Notes under the pieces: model-generated | What the model was told of the DNA's origin: nothing | Databases searched by the model: none | Seen by the model: only the letters and a program-made list of their open reading frames with translations | Part shown: one piece after another, positions 57,213 through 62,756 of the stretch | Numbering within the stretch: the stretch's first letter is position 1 | Layout: each line of letters starts with the position of its first letter | Made by a program: the position numbers and the translations under genes | Assembly: GCF_033115175.1 (NCBI RefSeq) | Contig: NC_084836.1 | Coordinates: forward strand, 83,232,253-83,296,252 | Reading direction: 5' to 3' | Source of the DNA: Lepus europaeus | Taxonomy: Eukaryota; Chordata; Mammalia; Lagomorpha; Leporidae | DNA length: 64,000 bases

Positions 57213-58503
57213 AGAGAGGCTCTCCAAATGCTTGCAACAGCCAGGGCTGGGCTGGGCCAGGCTGTGAGCTCAATCTGTCTCCCATGCGGGCGGCAGGGAC
57301 CCAGCTGCTTCCTCCCCGGGGTGTACACAGGCAGGAAGCTGGAATCCTCAGGGGAGTCAGGAGTCGAATCCAGGCCCTCCAACATGGGATGTGGGTGTCC
57401 TGAGCAGTGTCGTAACCACTGCACCCAATGCCCGGCCCCGCCCCCCCCCCCCCCGCCCCGCGTCTCCCACACGTGCTGCGGCGCAGGCGTTCCCGTGGAT
57501 TGACTGCCTGCCTGTGTGTGTTGTTTCAGCGCTCACCAGGGCGGTGCAGGATATAACAGCAGCGAAGCCAAGACAGAAAGGGCTCCCCAAGAGTGTGCCG
57601 AAGAGGAAGGAGCTCCTGGCTCAAGACAAAGGCGGCAGAACCCTGGAGGACGCGCCGCCGAAGGGCCCGGAAGGCACCAAGTCTGTGCAAGTGACGGCAC
57701 TGCAAGAGGAGGACGAAGCTGGGCCGGAGCCAGGGGCCGGAGCAGTGAGTCAGCCTAGGCCTGACGCGGCGCGGGAGGACGTGCCGGACGGCGGGCAGAT
57801 CAGCAAAGCCTTCGGGAAACTCTGCAAGCTGTTCAAGGAGCCGGCGAAAAGTCCCCAGGAGCCCGAGGCGGAGGCGCCCGCTGACCTCTACACCAAAGGG
57901 CGGCACGTGCTGGTCACGGGGGACGCCAGCCACGTGGACCCCGGCTTCTGCGCCTCCTCCATCCCAGCCAAGGGCGGAGTGGTGATTTCCATCGAGGACG
58001 GCGCCAAGCCTCGGGACGACCATGAAGAGCCCTCGCCCGAGCCGCCCAAGCCCCCTCTGGAGAATGGACAGGGGGATCCCCAGGAGAAAGAGGGTGGCCC
58101 GTCCAGCAACCAGAAGAGCCCAGACAAGGAGAAGGAGATAAGCACCCAAGACCCGCAAGGCCCTGGGGAGAAGGATGAGGGCAAGGAGGAGGAAGACAAG
58201 GGGCCCGGGAGACCCTCTCCGGTGGCCGCCCCTGAGCCAGAGGGGCCGGCCACACCCCAGGCCGAGAAGGCTGGGGCCGAGCAGGATCCCTCCGAAGGGC
58301 CCGGGCCCAAGGGTAAGGGCAGCAGCCTGCCGGACAAAGGCGCCCCCAGGGCTCTGGCGTACAAGAAGGTGGAAGTGGTGGAATCCATTGAGAAGATTTC
58401 AACAGAGAGCATCGAGACCTACGAGGAGACGGCGGTGATCGTGGAAACCGTGGTGGGAAAGGCCAAGGCCAACAAGAAGCAGCCGGGGGAGAAGGGGTCT
58501 TAA
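26404..58503 (+). CDS. BFSP1: BFSP1 (filensin), complete coding region in 8 exons
   Basis: Filensin is a lens-fibre-specific intermediate-filament-family protein that co-assembles with CP49/phakinin (BFSP2) into beaded filaments beneath the fibre-cell membrane; in human it is a cataract gene. The coding exons join as 26404-26765, 33121-33181, 41057-41152, 42997-43089, 46167-46274, 53024-53244, 55285-55370 and 57530-58503. The total is 2001 nt, or 666 aa plus TAA, with all introns GT..AG and all phases compatible. The head is residues 1-34 and starts [11 protein letters not shown]. The alpha-helical rod is about 35-314 and ends in a divergent helix-termination motif ([10 protein letters not shown], about 303-312). 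The tail, about 315-666, is acidic and Pro/Glu/Lys-rich. Length and residues match mammalian filensin from memory. No frameshift or premature stop is visible. The start is the first ATG, in a good Kozak context (GCCACCATG). Confidence 0.97.
27466..27624 (+). mobile_element. MER20-like hAT-Charlie element
   Basis: GGGGTCCACTGGAGCAGCAG, CATCGGCCCCACCCAGG, AGGAATCAGAATCGGTG and AAGATCCAGGGGACTTGT follow MER20 order. BFSP1 intron 1. Confidence 0.55.
27745..28054 (+). mobile_element. Ancient L1M 3' region fragment
   Basis: CAGTAGCCAAAGCCTGGAA, AACCTACGTGGCCACTGATA and GTGGGTGGGAGACTTTTAAT match the L1M 3' region order. It contains a CA-rich stretch at 27946-27967. BFSP1 intron 1. Confidence 0.65.
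28055..28375 (-). mobile_element. Lagomorph L1 3'-end fragments
   Basis: T25-type run followed by GTATACAGAAGATCAGTTTA. A second similar start at about 28316 (TATACAGAAGATCACTTCAG) also follows a T-run. Read as two 5'-truncated minus-strand L1 3' UTR insertions. Confidence 0.5.
28380..28760 (-). repeat. CSINE carrying a foreign 70-bp patch
   Basis: Reverse copy from TGTATTTTATTTATTTGAAA to GAGCCACAGTATCAATCC. Its core at 28568-28635 is replaced by an inverted copy of 27945-28014 (see findings). Confidence 0.9.
28865..29035. mobile_element. Mariner-like MITE copy 2
   Basis: TTCTGGTGCAAAAGCATTTT, AATAGTTCATAGAAAATGTA and ACAAACTTTTTGAAGTACTG are the family hallmarks; partly rearranged. Confidence 0.6.
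29837..30176 (-). repeat. CSINE with 14-bp target duplication
   Basis: Reverse full-length copy flanked by GAAAGCAGGATTTT at 29823-29836 and 30177-30190; inside the L1M. Confidence 0.95.
30307..30868. mobile_element. Mariner-like MITE copy 3, split by a CSINE
   Basis: Left part 30307-30470 (ACTCAAAAAGTTCTC, TATTTTGGTGCAAAAAATT, TTGCACCAAAATAAACTT). Right part 30814-30868 (CACTAACTTTTTGAAGTACT). Confidence 0.65.
30471..30813 (-). repeat. CSINE inserted in the MITE
   Basis: Reverse copy; duplication CCAAAATAAACTT at 30458-30470 against CCAAGATAAACTT at 30814-30826. Confidence 0.92.
30918..31223 (+). repeat. Old CSINE
   Basis: Sense copy from GAGCATTTGGCCACCACC to CTTTCAAATAAATAAAATT. The L1 sequence GAAATCCTG is repeated on both sides. 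Confidence 0.88.
31607..32534. other. Unassigned BFSP1 intron 1 sequence
   Basis: No exon or repeat recognised. Confidence 0.3.
32535..32700 (-). repeat. MIR SINE
   Basis: GGCAAATTTCTCAACCTCGG, then TGTTGTGAGGATTAAATGAC, the reverse complement of MIR. Confidence 0.7.
33121..33181 (+). CDS. BFSP1: BFSP1 coding exon 2
   Basis: This 61-nt exon completes Lys121 and encodes residues 122-141 ([20 protein letters not shown]), part of the rod. The acceptor is TTTGCAG ending at 33120 and the donor is GTGAGC at 33182. It ends in phase 0. The residues match filensin. It is too short for ordinary ORF finding and was located by the splice-compatible reading frame. Confidence 0.96.
33610..33926 (-). repeat. 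CSINE
   Basis: Reverse copy, CTTACTGATTTGAAAGGC to CCACAATGCTGGTCCC; BFSP1 intron 2. Confidence 0.9.
33927..35344. other. Unassigned BFSP1 intron 2 sequence
   Basis: No exon or repeat recognised over about 1.4 kb. Confidence 0.3.
35345..35460 (-). repeat. MIR-like fragment
   Basis: TCTCTGAGCCTCAGCTGCC and CGTCTGGGAAACTGGAAC fit a reversed MIR; degenerate. Confidence 0.5.
35512..36208 (-). repeat. Older CSINE split by a younger CSINE
   Basis: Reverse copy in two parts (35512-35532 and 35901-36208), flanked by TTACAGAGCACTT at 35499-35511 and 36209-36221. Confidence 0.93.
35533..35882 (+). repeat. Young full-length CSINE nested in older CSINE
   Basis: Sense copy from GGCTGGCGCCGTGGCTCA to CACTCTGCCTGTCAAAAA. 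Duplicated target AAAAAATTGATTTGTTTA at 35515-35532 and 35883-35900 lies within the older element's tail. Confidence 0.97.
36222..38004. other. Unassigned BFSP1 intron 2 sequence
   Basis: About 1.8 kb without a recognised exon or repeat. Confidence 0.3.
38005..38183 (-). mobile_element. MER20-like hAT-Charlie element with TIRs
   Basis: Starts CAGTGGCTCTGAACTT and ends ACTTTGAGAACCACTG, inverted-repeat ends typical of the family. The right flank GTCTAGAT fits the hAT-Charlie target pattern NTCTAGAN. Confidence 0.75.
38184..38988. other. Unassigned BFSP1 intron 2 sequence
   Basis: No exon or repeat recognised. Confidence 0.3.
39003..39330 (-). repeat. CSINE with target duplication
   Basis: Reverse copy; GACCTTCTCTTTCT at 38989-39002 against GACCCTCTCTTTCT at 39331-39344. 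Confidence 0.93.
39584..39682. repeat. 40-bp tandem duplication
   Basis: Two copies (39584 and 39624) of a unit beginning CCCCGGAGTTAGCCATGC, and the start of a third degenerate unit at 39664. Confidence 0.95.
39840..39915 (+). repeat. CSINE 3'-end fragment
   Basis: CTGTCTCTCTCTGTCACTC and CATTCAAATGAATAAATC resemble the element tail, leading into a TA microsatellite. Confidence 0.6.
39913..39951. repeat. (TA)n microsatellite
   Basis: About 18 uninterrupted TA units following the CSINE tail. Confidence 0.95.
40233..40520 (+). repeat. CSINE
   Basis: Sense copy, GGGGTAGGCATTGTGGCACA to CTCTGCCTTTCAACAAT. Confidence 0.9.
40662..40950 (-). repeat. Old CSINE
   Basis: Reverse copy, TTTTTTTAGATTTATTATTT to GCTGCACATCTGCCCC; ends about 105 bp before exon 3. 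Confidence 0.82.
41057..41152 (+). CDS. BFSP1: BFSP1 coding exon 3
   Basis: This 96-nt, phase 0/0 exon encodes residues 142-173, from [13 protein letters not shown] to [11 protein letters not shown], in the rod. The acceptor CCTCACAG ends at 41056 and the donor GTAACC starts at 41153. An old minus-strand CSINE ends only about 100 bp upstream, so the reading frame appears open into the intron; this is not coding. Confidence 0.96.
41153..42996. other. BFSP1: BFSP1 intron 3
   Basis: Free of CSINEs. Holds a (TTTTG)n stretch at about 41449-41478 and a 41-T run at 42103-42143. Confidence 0.8.
42103..42143. repeat. T41 homopolymer
   Basis: Uninterrupted run of 41 T preceded by GTTGTTGTTGTTGG. Not attached to a recognisable CSINE or L1. 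Confidence 0.9.
42997..43089 (+). CDS. BFSP1: BFSP1 coding exon 4
   Basis: This 93-nt, phase 0/0 exon encodes residues 174-204 ([14 protein letters not shown] through GGMRE). The acceptor CTGACAG ends at 42996 and the donor GTAAGA starts at 43090. The middle of the exon ([13 protein letters not shown]) is the least conserved part of the rod compared with remembered human filensin, consistent with a linker between helical segments. Confidence 0.95.
43342..43470. mobile_element. Mariner-like MITE copy 4, uninterrupted
   Basis: AACTTCAGAAAGTTCCTGCC, TTTGATGCAAAACGTTTTTG and AAGAACTTCCTGAAGATTG; BFSP1 intron 4. Confidence 0.65.
43712..44084 (-). repeat. CSINE with 13-bp target duplication
   Basis: Reverse full-length copy with long (GA)n, flanked by ACTGAGCATCATT at 43699-43711 and 44085-44097. 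Confidence 0.95.
44098..44395 (-). repeat. CSINE
   Basis: Second reverse copy directly after the duplicated target. ACTGGGCATCTT on the far side is a decayed version of the same target. Confidence 0.92.
44482..44756 (-). repeat. CSINE
   Basis: Third reverse copy in a row, AAAGATTTATTTTATTTATT to GCCCCAGCCCTGGTCCC; head degraded. Confidence 0.88.
44812..45115 (-). mobile_element. MaLR (MLT1/MST-type) LTR relic
   Basis: CTGTTGTAACAGCATAGG, GGACGCTGGTGAGGGCCTCC and GCGTCCTCACGTGGCAGAAG run as a reversed LTR. Confidence 0.6.
45445..45768 (+). repeat. CSINE
   Basis: Sense copy, GGCTTGTGGCACAGTGG to TTTCAAATCAATCAATC and an A-run. AAGAAGGAGGCAGG-like sequence lies on both sides. Confidence 0.9.
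45789..46040 (-). mobile_element. MLT1-type LTR relic
   Basis: GGGTGGCTGTAACGGATGAC, TTGTAAGGGCACTAATCCC and CCCATCACCCCCAAAGGCC are reversed MLT1 order. Lies just 5' of exon 5. Confidence 0.65.
46167..46274 (+). CDS. BFSP1: BFSP1 coding exon 5
   Basis: This 108-nt, phase 0/0 exon encodes residues 205-240 ([20 protein letters not shown] to RTELQAQ), a coiled-coil part of the rod. The acceptor GTGCAG ends at 46166 and the donor GTAGGC starts at 46275. An MLT1-type LTR relic ends roughly 125 bp upstream, in the intron. Confidence 0.96.
46275..46870. other. Unassigned BFSP1 intron 5 sequence
   Basis: No exon or repeat recognised. Confidence 0.3.
46899..46986 (-). repeat. Young CSINE, heavily 5'-truncated
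   Basis: Only the tail of a young copy (TTTGACAGAGTGGACAGTG to CATTGCGGCC) preceded by (TC)n at 46872-46900. Confidence 0.85.
47231..47348. repeat. (TG)n-rich low-complexity DNA
   Basis: Imperfect TG/TGTA repeats of about 118 bp, potentially Z-DNA forming. Confidence 0.9.
47458..47635 (+). mobile_element. MER20-like hAT-Charlie element
   Basis: GGTCCTCAGAGTGAGGTCC, CACACCCCAGACCTGCTGAA and GGGGCCCAGCAGTCTGTTG follow the MER20 consensus order. Confidence 0.7.
47902..48255 (-). repeat. CSINE with 12-bp target duplication
   Basis: Reverse copy with an unusually long (GA)n (about 47957-48009), flanked by TTATTTACTTTT at 47890-47901 and 48256-48267. Confidence 0.95.
48291..48592 (+). repeat. 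CSINE
   Basis: Sense copy GGGCCCCAGCACTGTGGCA to CTCTAACTCTGCCTCTCTA. Confidence 0.9.
48597..48730 (-). repeat. CSINE fragment
   Basis: Reverse core piece (TTCATCCACTGGTTCACCC to CTTGAGCCATCGCCC) joined to the previous sense copy. Confidence 0.8.
48769..49108 (-). repeat. Young CSINE with about 39-T tail
   Basis: T-run 48769-48807, GACAGGCAGAGTGG, and head GCGGCGCCGGCC. A 20-bp internal gap is seen near CTTCTTTTTCCCC. Confidence 0.93.
49146..49482 (-). repeat. Young full-length CSINE flanked by T-runs
   Basis: Near-consensus young copy ending CCACGGCGCCGGCC. T-runs lie on both sides (49113-49134, 49146-49165 and 49483-49512). Confidence 0.95.
49565..50000. mobile_element. Ancient L1-type fragment
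   Basis: GAGAAGTTTGCAAAAACAGC, CAGGTGTTAATATCTTGG, ATTTGCTTCCGTAGTCTCC and CAGGATTGGGTTGAGGTTG are a common old L1 segment, of the same kind as 17430-17860. Confidence 0.55.
50360..50618 (+). repeat. CSINE
   Basis: Sense copy GGGGCTGGCACTGTGGCG to GTGAACCAGTGGAGGAC; tail missing. Confidence 0.9.
50688..50900 (+). repeat. CSINE, 5'-truncated
   Basis: Sense copy starting GATTAGCTCCCTGCTAATG and ending CAAATAAATAAATACATAA. Confidence 0.88.
50925..51427. mobile_element. Mariner-like MITE copy 5, split by a CSINE
   Basis: Left part AAGTTTATGGAAAATGCAT and TTTTGCACCAAAATAAG. Right part from 51380 ends ACACTTTTGAAGTACC. Confidence 0.65.
51015..51379 (-). repeat. CSINE inserted in the MITE
   Basis: Reverse copy. 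Target AAAATAAGTTTTT at 51002-51014 against AAAATAAGCTTTT at 51380-51392. Confidence 0.9.
51427..52472 (-). other. Possible polyA-tailed retrocopy of unknown origin
   Basis: Read on the minus strand, AATAAA (51460-51455) lies 15 nt before a 14-A run (51440-51427), the layout of a reverse-transcribed mRNA 3' end. The sequence upstream of it (to about 52470) is not a repeat I know and contains no long intact frame. An ERV LTR remnant is the main alternative. Confidence 0.35.
52473..52799 (-). repeat. CSINE
   Basis: Full-length reverse copy ending CTACGCCACAGCGCCAGCCC. Confidence 0.93.
53024..53244 (+). CDS. BFSP1: BFSP1 coding exon 6 (end of rod)
   Basis: This 221-nt exon encodes residues 241-313 and the first two bases of Arg314. 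It carries the last coil-2 segment ([19 protein letters not shown]) and the helix-termination region ([20 protein letters not shown]). That region departs from the canonical TYRKLLEGE of other intermediate-filament proteins, which is a known peculiarity of filensin. The acceptor CCCCTAG ends at 53023 and the donor GTGTGG starts at 53245. Confidence 0.97.
53285..53410 (-). repeat. L2/MIR-type fragment
   Basis: TTGCTGAGTGCCTACTAAG and TGCCAGGCGCACCCTGACC are the reversed L2 3' end. It starts 40 bp after exon 6. Confidence 0.6.
53411..54321. other. Unassigned BFSP1 intron 6 sequence
   Basis: No exon or repeat recognised; TC-rich around 53760-53830. Confidence 0.3.
54322..54647 (-). repeat. CSINE
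   Basis: Reverse copy, CAAGATTTTTTATTTACTCG to CCACAGCGCCAGCCCC. Confidence 0.93.
54862..55162 (+). repeat. Old CSINE
   Basis: Sense diverged copy, TGGTCTGGCACTCAGACAC to CTCTGCCTCTCAAATG. Ends about 120 bp before exon 7. Confidence 0.85.
55285..55370 (+). CDS. BFSP1: BFSP1 coding exon 7 (rod-tail junction)
   Basis: This 86-nt exon completes Arg314, encodes 315-342 ([18 protein letters not shown] to LGSSGK) and gives the first base of codon 343. It is the start of the non-helical tail, rich in Ser, Thr and Gly. The acceptor GTACCAG ends at 55284 and the donor GTAATG starts at 55371. The incoming phase from exon 6 and outgoing phase into exon 8 both fit. Confidence 0.95.
55375..55460. repeat. 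Pyrimidine-rich tract
   Basis: About 85 bp of CT-rich sequence immediately 3' of the exon 7 donor. Confidence 0.8.
55732..56245. mobile_element. Mariner-like MITE copy 6, split by a CSINE
   Basis: Left GGGTACTTCGAAATGTTTAT and TTTATTTTGGTGCAAAAATT. Right CATAATATGCATTTTCCACG. Confidence 0.7.
55818..56184 (-). repeat. CSINE inserted in the MITE
   Basis: Full-length reverse copy with long (GA)n. TGGTTTTT lies at 55810-55817 and 56185-56192. Confidence 0.92.
56571..56680 (-). repeat. CSINE head-side fragment
   Basis: TTTCCCAGGCACAGTAACAG to ACCATGATGCTGGCCCC; the 3' two thirds are absent. Confidence 0.85.
56681..57112. mobile_element. Mariner-like MITE copy 7, split by a CSINE
   Basis: Left TTCCATGAACTTTTT. 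Right TCCATGAACTTTTTGAAGG and TTTTGTACCAAAATAAATG. Confidence 0.65.
56696..57038 (-). repeat. CSINE with 14-bp target duplication in the MITE arm
   Basis: Full-length reverse copy flanked by TCCATGAACTTTTT at 56682-56695 and 57039-57052. Confidence 0.95.
57113..57441 (-). repeat. Old CSINE just upstream of exon 8
   Basis: Reverse copy with (GA)n at about 57177-57208 and an end of CCAATGCCCGGCCCC running into a C14 run. Only 88 bp separate it from exon 8. Confidence 0.85.
57530..58503 (+). CDS. BFSP1: BFSP1 coding exon 8 (tail) with stop
   Basis: This 974-nt terminal coding exon completes Ala343 and encodes 344-666, then TAA at 58501-58503. It begins [16 protein letters not shown]. It contains [10 protein letters not shown] (Asp429/Gly430), which matches the reported internal cleavage and N-myristoylation site of filensin. 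Then follow [12 protein letters not shown], a long Glu/Lys/Pro/Gly-rich stretch, and a conserved block at about 617-651 ([12 protein letters not shown]..). The acceptor TTGTTTCAG ends at 57529. GC content is high and gives long antisense frames that are not genes. The family tail mediates membrane and aquaporin-0 association. Confidence 0.97.
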
Positions 58504-58680
58504 CCCCGCCCCCTGGGCTCCAGGGGGAACACAGCTTCCCCGGCCCCGCTGGAGGGGACGTGCTTTGCTATTGTAGGACAGCTGATGCGAGAGTGAGGGT
58601 TCCTGCTTGCCTTAGATCATAGTCCACCCCTCTGGCCTTGCCGGTGACGCCCTCATTAAAACGTTTGCTTTGCTTGCACC
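58504..58680 (+). other. BFSP1: BFSP1 3' UTR with ATTAAA polyadenylation signal
   Basis: A short 3' UTR follows the TAA. The variant polyadenylation hexamer ATTAAA is at 58655-58660 and is followed by a GT-rich stretch (GTTTGCTTTGCTTGC), so cleavage is expected near 58675-58685. No other hexamer lies between the stop codon and this point. Confidence 0.7.
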
Positions 58681-59380
58681 TCCCTTGTCTAGTTAATAGG
58701 GGCCTGGGGATTGCAGGTGGGGGAGCCGCGCTCCGGCCCAGGGCCCGCCAGCCGACCTCGTTGAGACAAGAGGCGCGTGCATCACCAGGCTTCATTTGGA
58801 AGCTCCCCAGAGACTCAGGCCGTGTCTGGGTTTGGCACACAGCAGCGGGCCAGGGGTTGGTGACACCGGCACATGGCCCTCCCCTCCAAAGCACAAGTCC
58901 CTGTGCGTGACCACTTAGAGAAGACTAGACTAAAGGTACAAGTTTGGGTTTGCTCAGAAGCTGATTCCGAGGCAAATACTTAAACACAGAAAGGTTTGTG
59001 GGCACGTAATCCCAGGAGGCACCTGTCAGGGAGTGGGGAGCGAGGCAGGCAGGGGTGGCCACCAGCGAGCTCCCACGGAGCGTCCCTGGGCCCGAATCCC
59101 ACCAAGGAGCTCTGGCAGTGGGAGCAGAGCGCATGTGTCTCATGAGTTACCAGCCTGAGGAGCTCGGGGGCTTGGGTGTTGATCCACCAACTTCCACCTG
59201 GTGGTGGGGATGTGGGTGGAGGTGCGCTCTCAGGGTGTGAACTCTGGAGGCCAAGGAGAGAAGTGCAGGTGTTGGCGTTCGGAGGTCAGGTTCGGAAATA
59301 CAGGCGAAGAAGCGTCAAGGGCAGAGAGAGAGGGCGCCCATGCTGGCTGCCACAGTGCATGCCCTGCACGGGTTTTGTAT
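58681..59380. other. Unassigned DNA 3' of BFSP1
   Basis: No gene or repeat recognised. Confidence 0.3.
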
Positions 59381-59382
59381 GA

Positions 59383-59384
59383 GA

Positions 59385-59427
<43 letters not shown>

Positions 59428-59428
59428 A
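59383..59428. repeat. (TC)n microsatellite
   Basis: About 20 TC units with one interrupting T. Confidence 0.95.
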
Positions 59429-59507
59429 GTTTGCAATCCTAGATAAGGGTTCAAGAAGCAGAGTCGAAGGTTAGTTTAGTTAGCTCTGTTAGTTTAAAGT
59501 CAGTGAT

Positions 59508-59575
59508 TAGGCCAGTAAACGTTTATTGAACCTGTACTATGTGCCAGGTGTGTACTGTGCTGTTAAGGGGGGCTT
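59508..59575 (-). repeat. L2 3'-end fragment
   Basis: AACGTTTATTGAACCTGTAC and TATGTGCCAGGTGTGTAC. Confidence 0.6.
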
Positions 59576-60313
59576 TTTTTCCAGATTTATTGTAGATCTC
59601 AGTTATCACAGTACAGCCGTGTCCCATGTGAGTGTACATGCCTTCTGTACACACACGTGCACAAGCACTTACTCTGTCACATCCTAAAAAACAGAAATTA
59701 TCCCGAACCAGAGTCTTCCCCAAAATTTTATGTTACCCTTAGGCGCCTATTTTTCTACTAGCTCTATGCATACATAGCAAAAATAGCTCTACCTATGCCA
59801 GTTAAGAAAAATACTCCTTCCCTGTGTAGAGGCTCCTAAGTACAACCTGGAGGGTCCCAGGTACATGCGCTCAAATGGATTGTGCAGCCCCAAAAAGCAC
59901 CTGGCAGGTCAGCTCCACATCATCAGAGAAATCCAACAGAGTCACGCATTACTTTGTTATTTCTTGGTTATGGGTTACAGTAGGACCCTGCGTGGGGGCG
60001 CCTGTCCATTCTGCTCAGAGCTTTAAACCGTCTTGGTCTGAATTCACCTGAGGTTTTGGTTTCGAGAAGGGCGTATGCTTCCTGGAAGATGCCCGGAGAG
60101 CACACTCCATTGCCCGGGTTTGCATGTTTATTATCCAGGAGCTTAGGAGGGAGCAGGGGAGCCGCTTGGCGGTTGGGCCTGTGCGTGTGTCTCAGGCAGT
60201 GTTAGCCGCGCCGCGCACCCTGACTCTCCCAATGACACCTTTTTATTTCTCAGACTGCGTTCAGTAGAGGTTTGTATTTTAAAAGGCAGGAGATGTTGTT
60301 TTGGAATGAAAGG
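59576..60313. other. Unassigned DNA
   Basis: No gene or repeat recognised. Confidence 0.3.
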
Positions 60314-60353
60314 TCATACACACACACACACACGTGTGTGTATATATATATAT
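60314..60353. repeat. (CA)n/(TG)n/(TA)n compound microsatellite
   Basis: CA units, then GTGTGTG, then TA units; partly self-complementary. Confidence 0.9.
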
Positions 60354-60662
60354 TTAAAGAGTTACTCATTTATTTGAGAGGCAGAGTTAGAGGGAGAGAC
60401 AGAGAGAATGGTCTTCCATCCACTGGTTCATTCCCCAGATGGCTGCAATGGCTGGAGCTGCACCCATCCAAAGCCAGGAGCCAGGAGCTTCCTCTGGGTC
60501 TCCCAGGCAGGTGCAGGGGCCCAAGCACTTGGGCCATCTTCTACTGCTCTCCCAGGCCATAGCAGAGAGCTGGATTGGAAGAGGAGCCGCCAGGACTCGA
60601 ACTGGTGCCCATAAAGGATCCCACAGGCGGAGGCTTAGCCTACTACTCCACAACGCCAGCCC
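60352..60662 (-). repeat. CSINE
   Basis: Reverse copy, TTACTCATTTATTTGAGAGG to CCACAACGCCAGCCCCC. Confidence 0.9.
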
Positions 60663-60687
60663 CCATTTTAATATTTTATTCCATTAA

Positions 60688-61130
60688 TCAAGAGAGATGG
60701 ATCAGGAATCTGTTCCATGCCAGGCCTGATGCTGGGTGCTATGGGAACAGCTGAGGACAATCAGAACTTACCTTGTTCTCACAGGTGGAGGACTGTGGTT
60801 GGGGAGGTGGGATATGCACTGTTAGTAAACTTGGGGACCCAGAGCAGTCAACTAAGAGACTCCTTAGTCTCTGCTGGGGACATTCTATGCTGGAACTCAA
60901 ACAGGGTGGCATGCTGGTGTGACTGGGGTCTACTGGGGAATGGCGGGTCAAGAGAAGACTCCCTGGAGGTGATGTATGAGTTGAGTGATGATATGGGGCC
61001 ATGAGGTGAAGATCTGAGGGGTGAGCATTCCAGGCCGAGCTGCAAGTGCAAAAGTCCTGGTGCAGAATGAACGTGGCTTGGGCTGGGAAAAACAAAGGGG
61101 ACTGGCGAGAGACAGTGGAAGGAGAGGTGC
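60688..61130 (-). mobile_element. Ancient L2 LINE fragment
   Basis: CCATGCCAGGCCTGATGCTG, AGAAGACTCCCTGGAGGTGA, GAGCATTCCAGGCCGAGC and AAGTGCAAAAGTCCTGGTG are the reversed L2 order. Confidence 0.7.
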
Positions 61131-62132
61131 AGGGAGGCAGGGGCCAGGAAGCCCTGTTTCCTGGCGGGCTGTCCTCAGCCTGAGGTTGGGCCCAGGTGTA
61201 AAGGGTGGGGCTGGCCACCACGGGCAGCGGGTCCTCTACCCTCCAGGGTCTCAGGAATTTTGCCCCCTCTGCTCATTTTCTTGACTGCACTGGCCTGGCT
61301 TGGTCCTGTCTCCGCACCCTCCCACCTCCCCTCGCTCCCCCAGGAGCTGCAGAATCAGTTCAGTTCCTGGCTTTTCCCCTCCCTGAGGTCTCTGGAAGCC
61401 AGCATGGGTCCGTGGTTTGCCCGTTCGTAGAGCTGGGGACTCGGAGCAGACTGCCCGATTGTCTGAATGATGGGTCTCGTTCTCCCTTCGGTGCTGCAGC
61501 CTCTGTGTGGTCTGGCTGCCAGAGCTGTCTGCTCCGTAAAGCCCCCTCCCCAGGCACTCCTGTCGGTGACCAGCCACTGGGCTGCGTCGGCCACCCTGGC
61601 GCCCAGCTCATGTCCACACCGCAAGGCTTCTTCTCACGGAAGCGCCTGTCATTCCTTGCCATAGGTTTCCTGTAGTTCTAGCATGTTTGGTCCATGCTCT
61701 GGGCCATTGGTGTTTCTTAGGCATGCTGTACACAGTCTCCTCTTGCAGGTCCCCAGTGGACTTGGGTCCTGGATGCCCACCAAGAAGCCCACGTACCAAG
61801 GTGCCCTGTGTTGGCCTCCTTCCTTCCCTAGTTCCCTTTCCTCTCCCTCTCCATCCCTCTCTCCCTCTCCCTCTTCCTTGCCTTCCACTTCCTGAGTCAG
61901 GATTGGCCTCTGGATGATGTCAGCTGCTGCCCCTACCTGCCTGGTAACATCTCCCATTTCTCAGGCACCGATCCTAAGTCTACTCCTCCACACAGTGTGT
62001 TCCCCGGATGAGAAAGAAATCCCGCCTTCCTCTGGCCTCAGGCTGGGTGGGCAGATGACCCAAACTGGACTCATTAGATTCCCTCTCGTTGACATTGGAA
62101 ATCTGAGTTCAATGAAACCAAGAGTGAAAATG
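61131..62132. other. Unassigned DNA with CT-rich tract
   Basis: No gene recognised; a pyrimidine-rich tract lies at 61812-61888. Confidence 0.35.
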
Positions 62133-62216
62133 CTGGCGCTTGCCCACCGGTGGGCACATTCCGATGAGGGCACCCTGGCGCTTGCCCACCGGTGGGCACA
62201 TTCCGATGAGGGCACC
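62133..62216. repeat. 42-bp perfect tandem duplication with palindrome
   Basis: Two identical units start at 62133 and 62175. Each holds the 14-bp perfect palindrome GCCCACCGGTGGGC. Confidence 0.97.
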
Positions 62217-62756
62217 CCTGACTCTTGGCTGTGTATCTAGGTATCCAGGCTGGCTTCAATCTCTGTCCTTTCTCTGGGCTGGTATAGGCACTTTCTGCAG
62301 GTGACCCATGAATTCTGGAGCCACTCTGTGTGCACTTGACCTGCTGCCCATTTGCCTTCATTCGTTAGGGTGGATTTCTGTTGCTTGCAACCCCAAAGAT
62401 CTCCAAGATAACTGTGGATTATTGAGGGTCCATATCAAAGCAGAACCTGAGGTTTGAGTCACGGTGGGAGGCCCCCAGAGTGGACCCAGAGCAAGGTCTG
62501 GATGCAGGCAAGTTGTGAGCGTGCTCAGGGTGCCTGTGGACACTCCCGGCTCTCACTCCTGACTTGTCCTCTACTCTGTCATTGTGGGCTTGGCAGTCTG
62601 CTGCTGGTGGTGGTGGTGGGGCTCTGTCAATGGGGAGAGAGGAGGAGTAAAAAGCTGCAGGGGGCGGTAGCAGGGCCCCCTCCCTTTTGGTGCCTTTTTG
62701 TTCTTGTCCACATCAACCTGGCACTGCTTCTGCTGTGGGCGGAAGCTTCCTGTCCC
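62217..62756. other. Unassigned DNA
   Basis: No gene or repeat recognised. Confidence 0.3.

Noticed and set aside
57526..58412. Several 160-210-codon minus-strand frames opposite exon 8
   Set aside because: Same cause: high GC and Glu/Lys codons read backwards lack stops. The sense frame is clearly filensin.
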